This document shows positions 63,484 through 64,000 of a stretch of DNA of 64,000 nucleotides, piece by piece. A model generated the notes under the pieces. That model had not been told where the DNA came from and made no database searches. It saw only the letters and a program-made list of their open reading frames with translations. The position numbers and the translations under genes are program-made. The DNA is from Cryptomeria japonica. Its lineage: Eukaryota > Streptophyta > Pinopsida > Cupressales > Cupressaceae. The DNA lies in assembly GCF_030272615.1 (NCBI RefSeq), contig NC_081414.1:340110502-340174501 (forward strand), given 5' to 3'. Position 1 is the stretch's first letter. Every line of letters starts with the position of its first letter.

Positions 63484-64000
63484 TCTTCAAAGTATCCTAA
63501 TTCAAAATACAAAAAAATCATAAAAATAAAAAATCGTTACTTGGTGAAAACCTGGGAAACAGGTGCCTTGTGACACCAAAAAAAATAAAATTGAAAAAAG
63601 TAAAAAAAATAAATTAAAAAAATTCGTCCAACAGTGAAAATCACTTCGGTGGTGCCCTGGGCAAGTACCATGGTGAAAACTGGGTCACCAGCGCCATGCG
63701 TAGAGACATTGCTCCTCCCTCCTTCAAGATTTCAGTTCATCCTTTCACTTTGCACACACTCACAACCTCTCCACCTATAATAATAAACCCTTTTTCACCC
63801 TTTCCATCCATAATAAATCAGCTCCTATCTGTGGCTAAGGCAAATCCTACGTCTAGTGATGGGTGTGGAACTGAGAGCATCACATGTTCTGAGGAGTACA
63901 GTTTCTTCCAGTTTTCTTCAGTCTATTCGTGCACAATTTGCAATAAAGCAACACTTGCATCATCAATCCACAATAAAGTTCTGTCTTCTCCACAATAAAG
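63484..64000 (+). other. 3' region of element H, no gene seen
   Basis: A-rich sequence, then repeated phrases around GGTGAAAACTGGGTCACC and CGGTGGTGCCCTGGGC (about 63540-63700). A frame at 63696-63998 has no recognisable motif. The 3' LTR was not reached. Confidence 0.5.

Larger units (their letters stand above)
49866..64000 (+). mobile_element. Ty3 element H, cut by the right window edge
   Basis: 5' LTR 49866-50705, primer-binding site, a long leader (50706-59402) with a foreign block inside, gag (59403-61110), protease (about 61128-62520) and then only a C-terminal integrase tail (63340-63483). RT, RNase H and the integrase core are absent. The protease region and integrase tail are close relatives of those of G. 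The likely left target pentamer is GGTTG (49861-49865); the right end is outside the window. Confidence 0.8.

Noticed and set aside
1-64000. Chloroplast, mitochondrial, rDNA or viral inserts
   Set aside because: No recognisable organelle genes, rRNA or virus-type coat or movement proteins were seen; all RT and gag motifs fit Ty1/copia, Ty3 or L1-like elements.

Overview
The window is plant nuclear DNA made almost entirely of nested, decayed retroelements. I found no intact cellular gene, rRNA or tRNA gene, CRISPR array or organelle insert. Evidence for a plant comes from Ty1/copia and Ty3 elements of plant type, a plant L1-like LINE whose ORF1 looks like DUF4283, a plant mobile domain (PMD) gene, and stop codons that sit mostly where Trp, Gln or Arg is expected (TGG/CAG to TAG, CGA to TGA). 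That stop pattern is expected from deamination of methylated cytosine. The nesting depth, large spacing and long LTRs suggest a large genome, possibly a gymnosperm, but this is inference.

Layout. 1-7569: a minus-strand copia element (A) runs off the left edge. Its gag is split by element B (63-6063, TSD CTTTC), a copia-like non-autonomous element that carries a gag-like coil, zinc knuckles and a large orphan gene, and shows no RT or integrase. 7570-8176 and 20273-23127 are probably the 3' end and LTR of a Ty3-like element (E). E is split by the minus-strand copia element C (8177-20267, TSD GAAAT). C is split in turn by the plus-strand copia element D (9914-14935, TSD TGATT). A solo LTR of the C family (F) sits inside the E LTR. 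23128-28636 is AT-rich sequence with one LTR-like stretch and a tRNA-derived SINE.

28637-49510: an L1-like LINE with ORF1, ORF2 (endonuclease, RT, zinc-binding region, RNase H) and an apparent third ORF. The third ORF is split by a 12.8-kb Ty3 element (G, 35637-48478, TSD CTAAG). G has protease, G-patch, RT, RNase H and integrase but no visible capsid. Between integrase and 3' LTR it carries an antisense three-exon PMD gene with its introns still present. A second SINE copy follows at 49572.

49866-64000: a Ty3 element (H) that runs off the right edge. It has LTR, long leader, gag and protease and the very end of the integrase region, but RT, RNase H and most of integrase are missing. Its leader seems to contain a foreign block (about 52.4-58.8 kb). 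That block has a 1212-codon minus-strand frame broken only by three TAG codons, and an upstream array of strong hairpin repeats.

The main theme is cargo. Four unrelated vehicles (B, the LINE, G and the block in H) each carry a non-replicative, plant-specific gene. Three of these genes share one layout: an N-terminal helical domain, a basic patch and a C-terminal coiled-coil or charged tail. All the replication genes seen here look inactive, through stops, frameshifts or lost catalytic residues.
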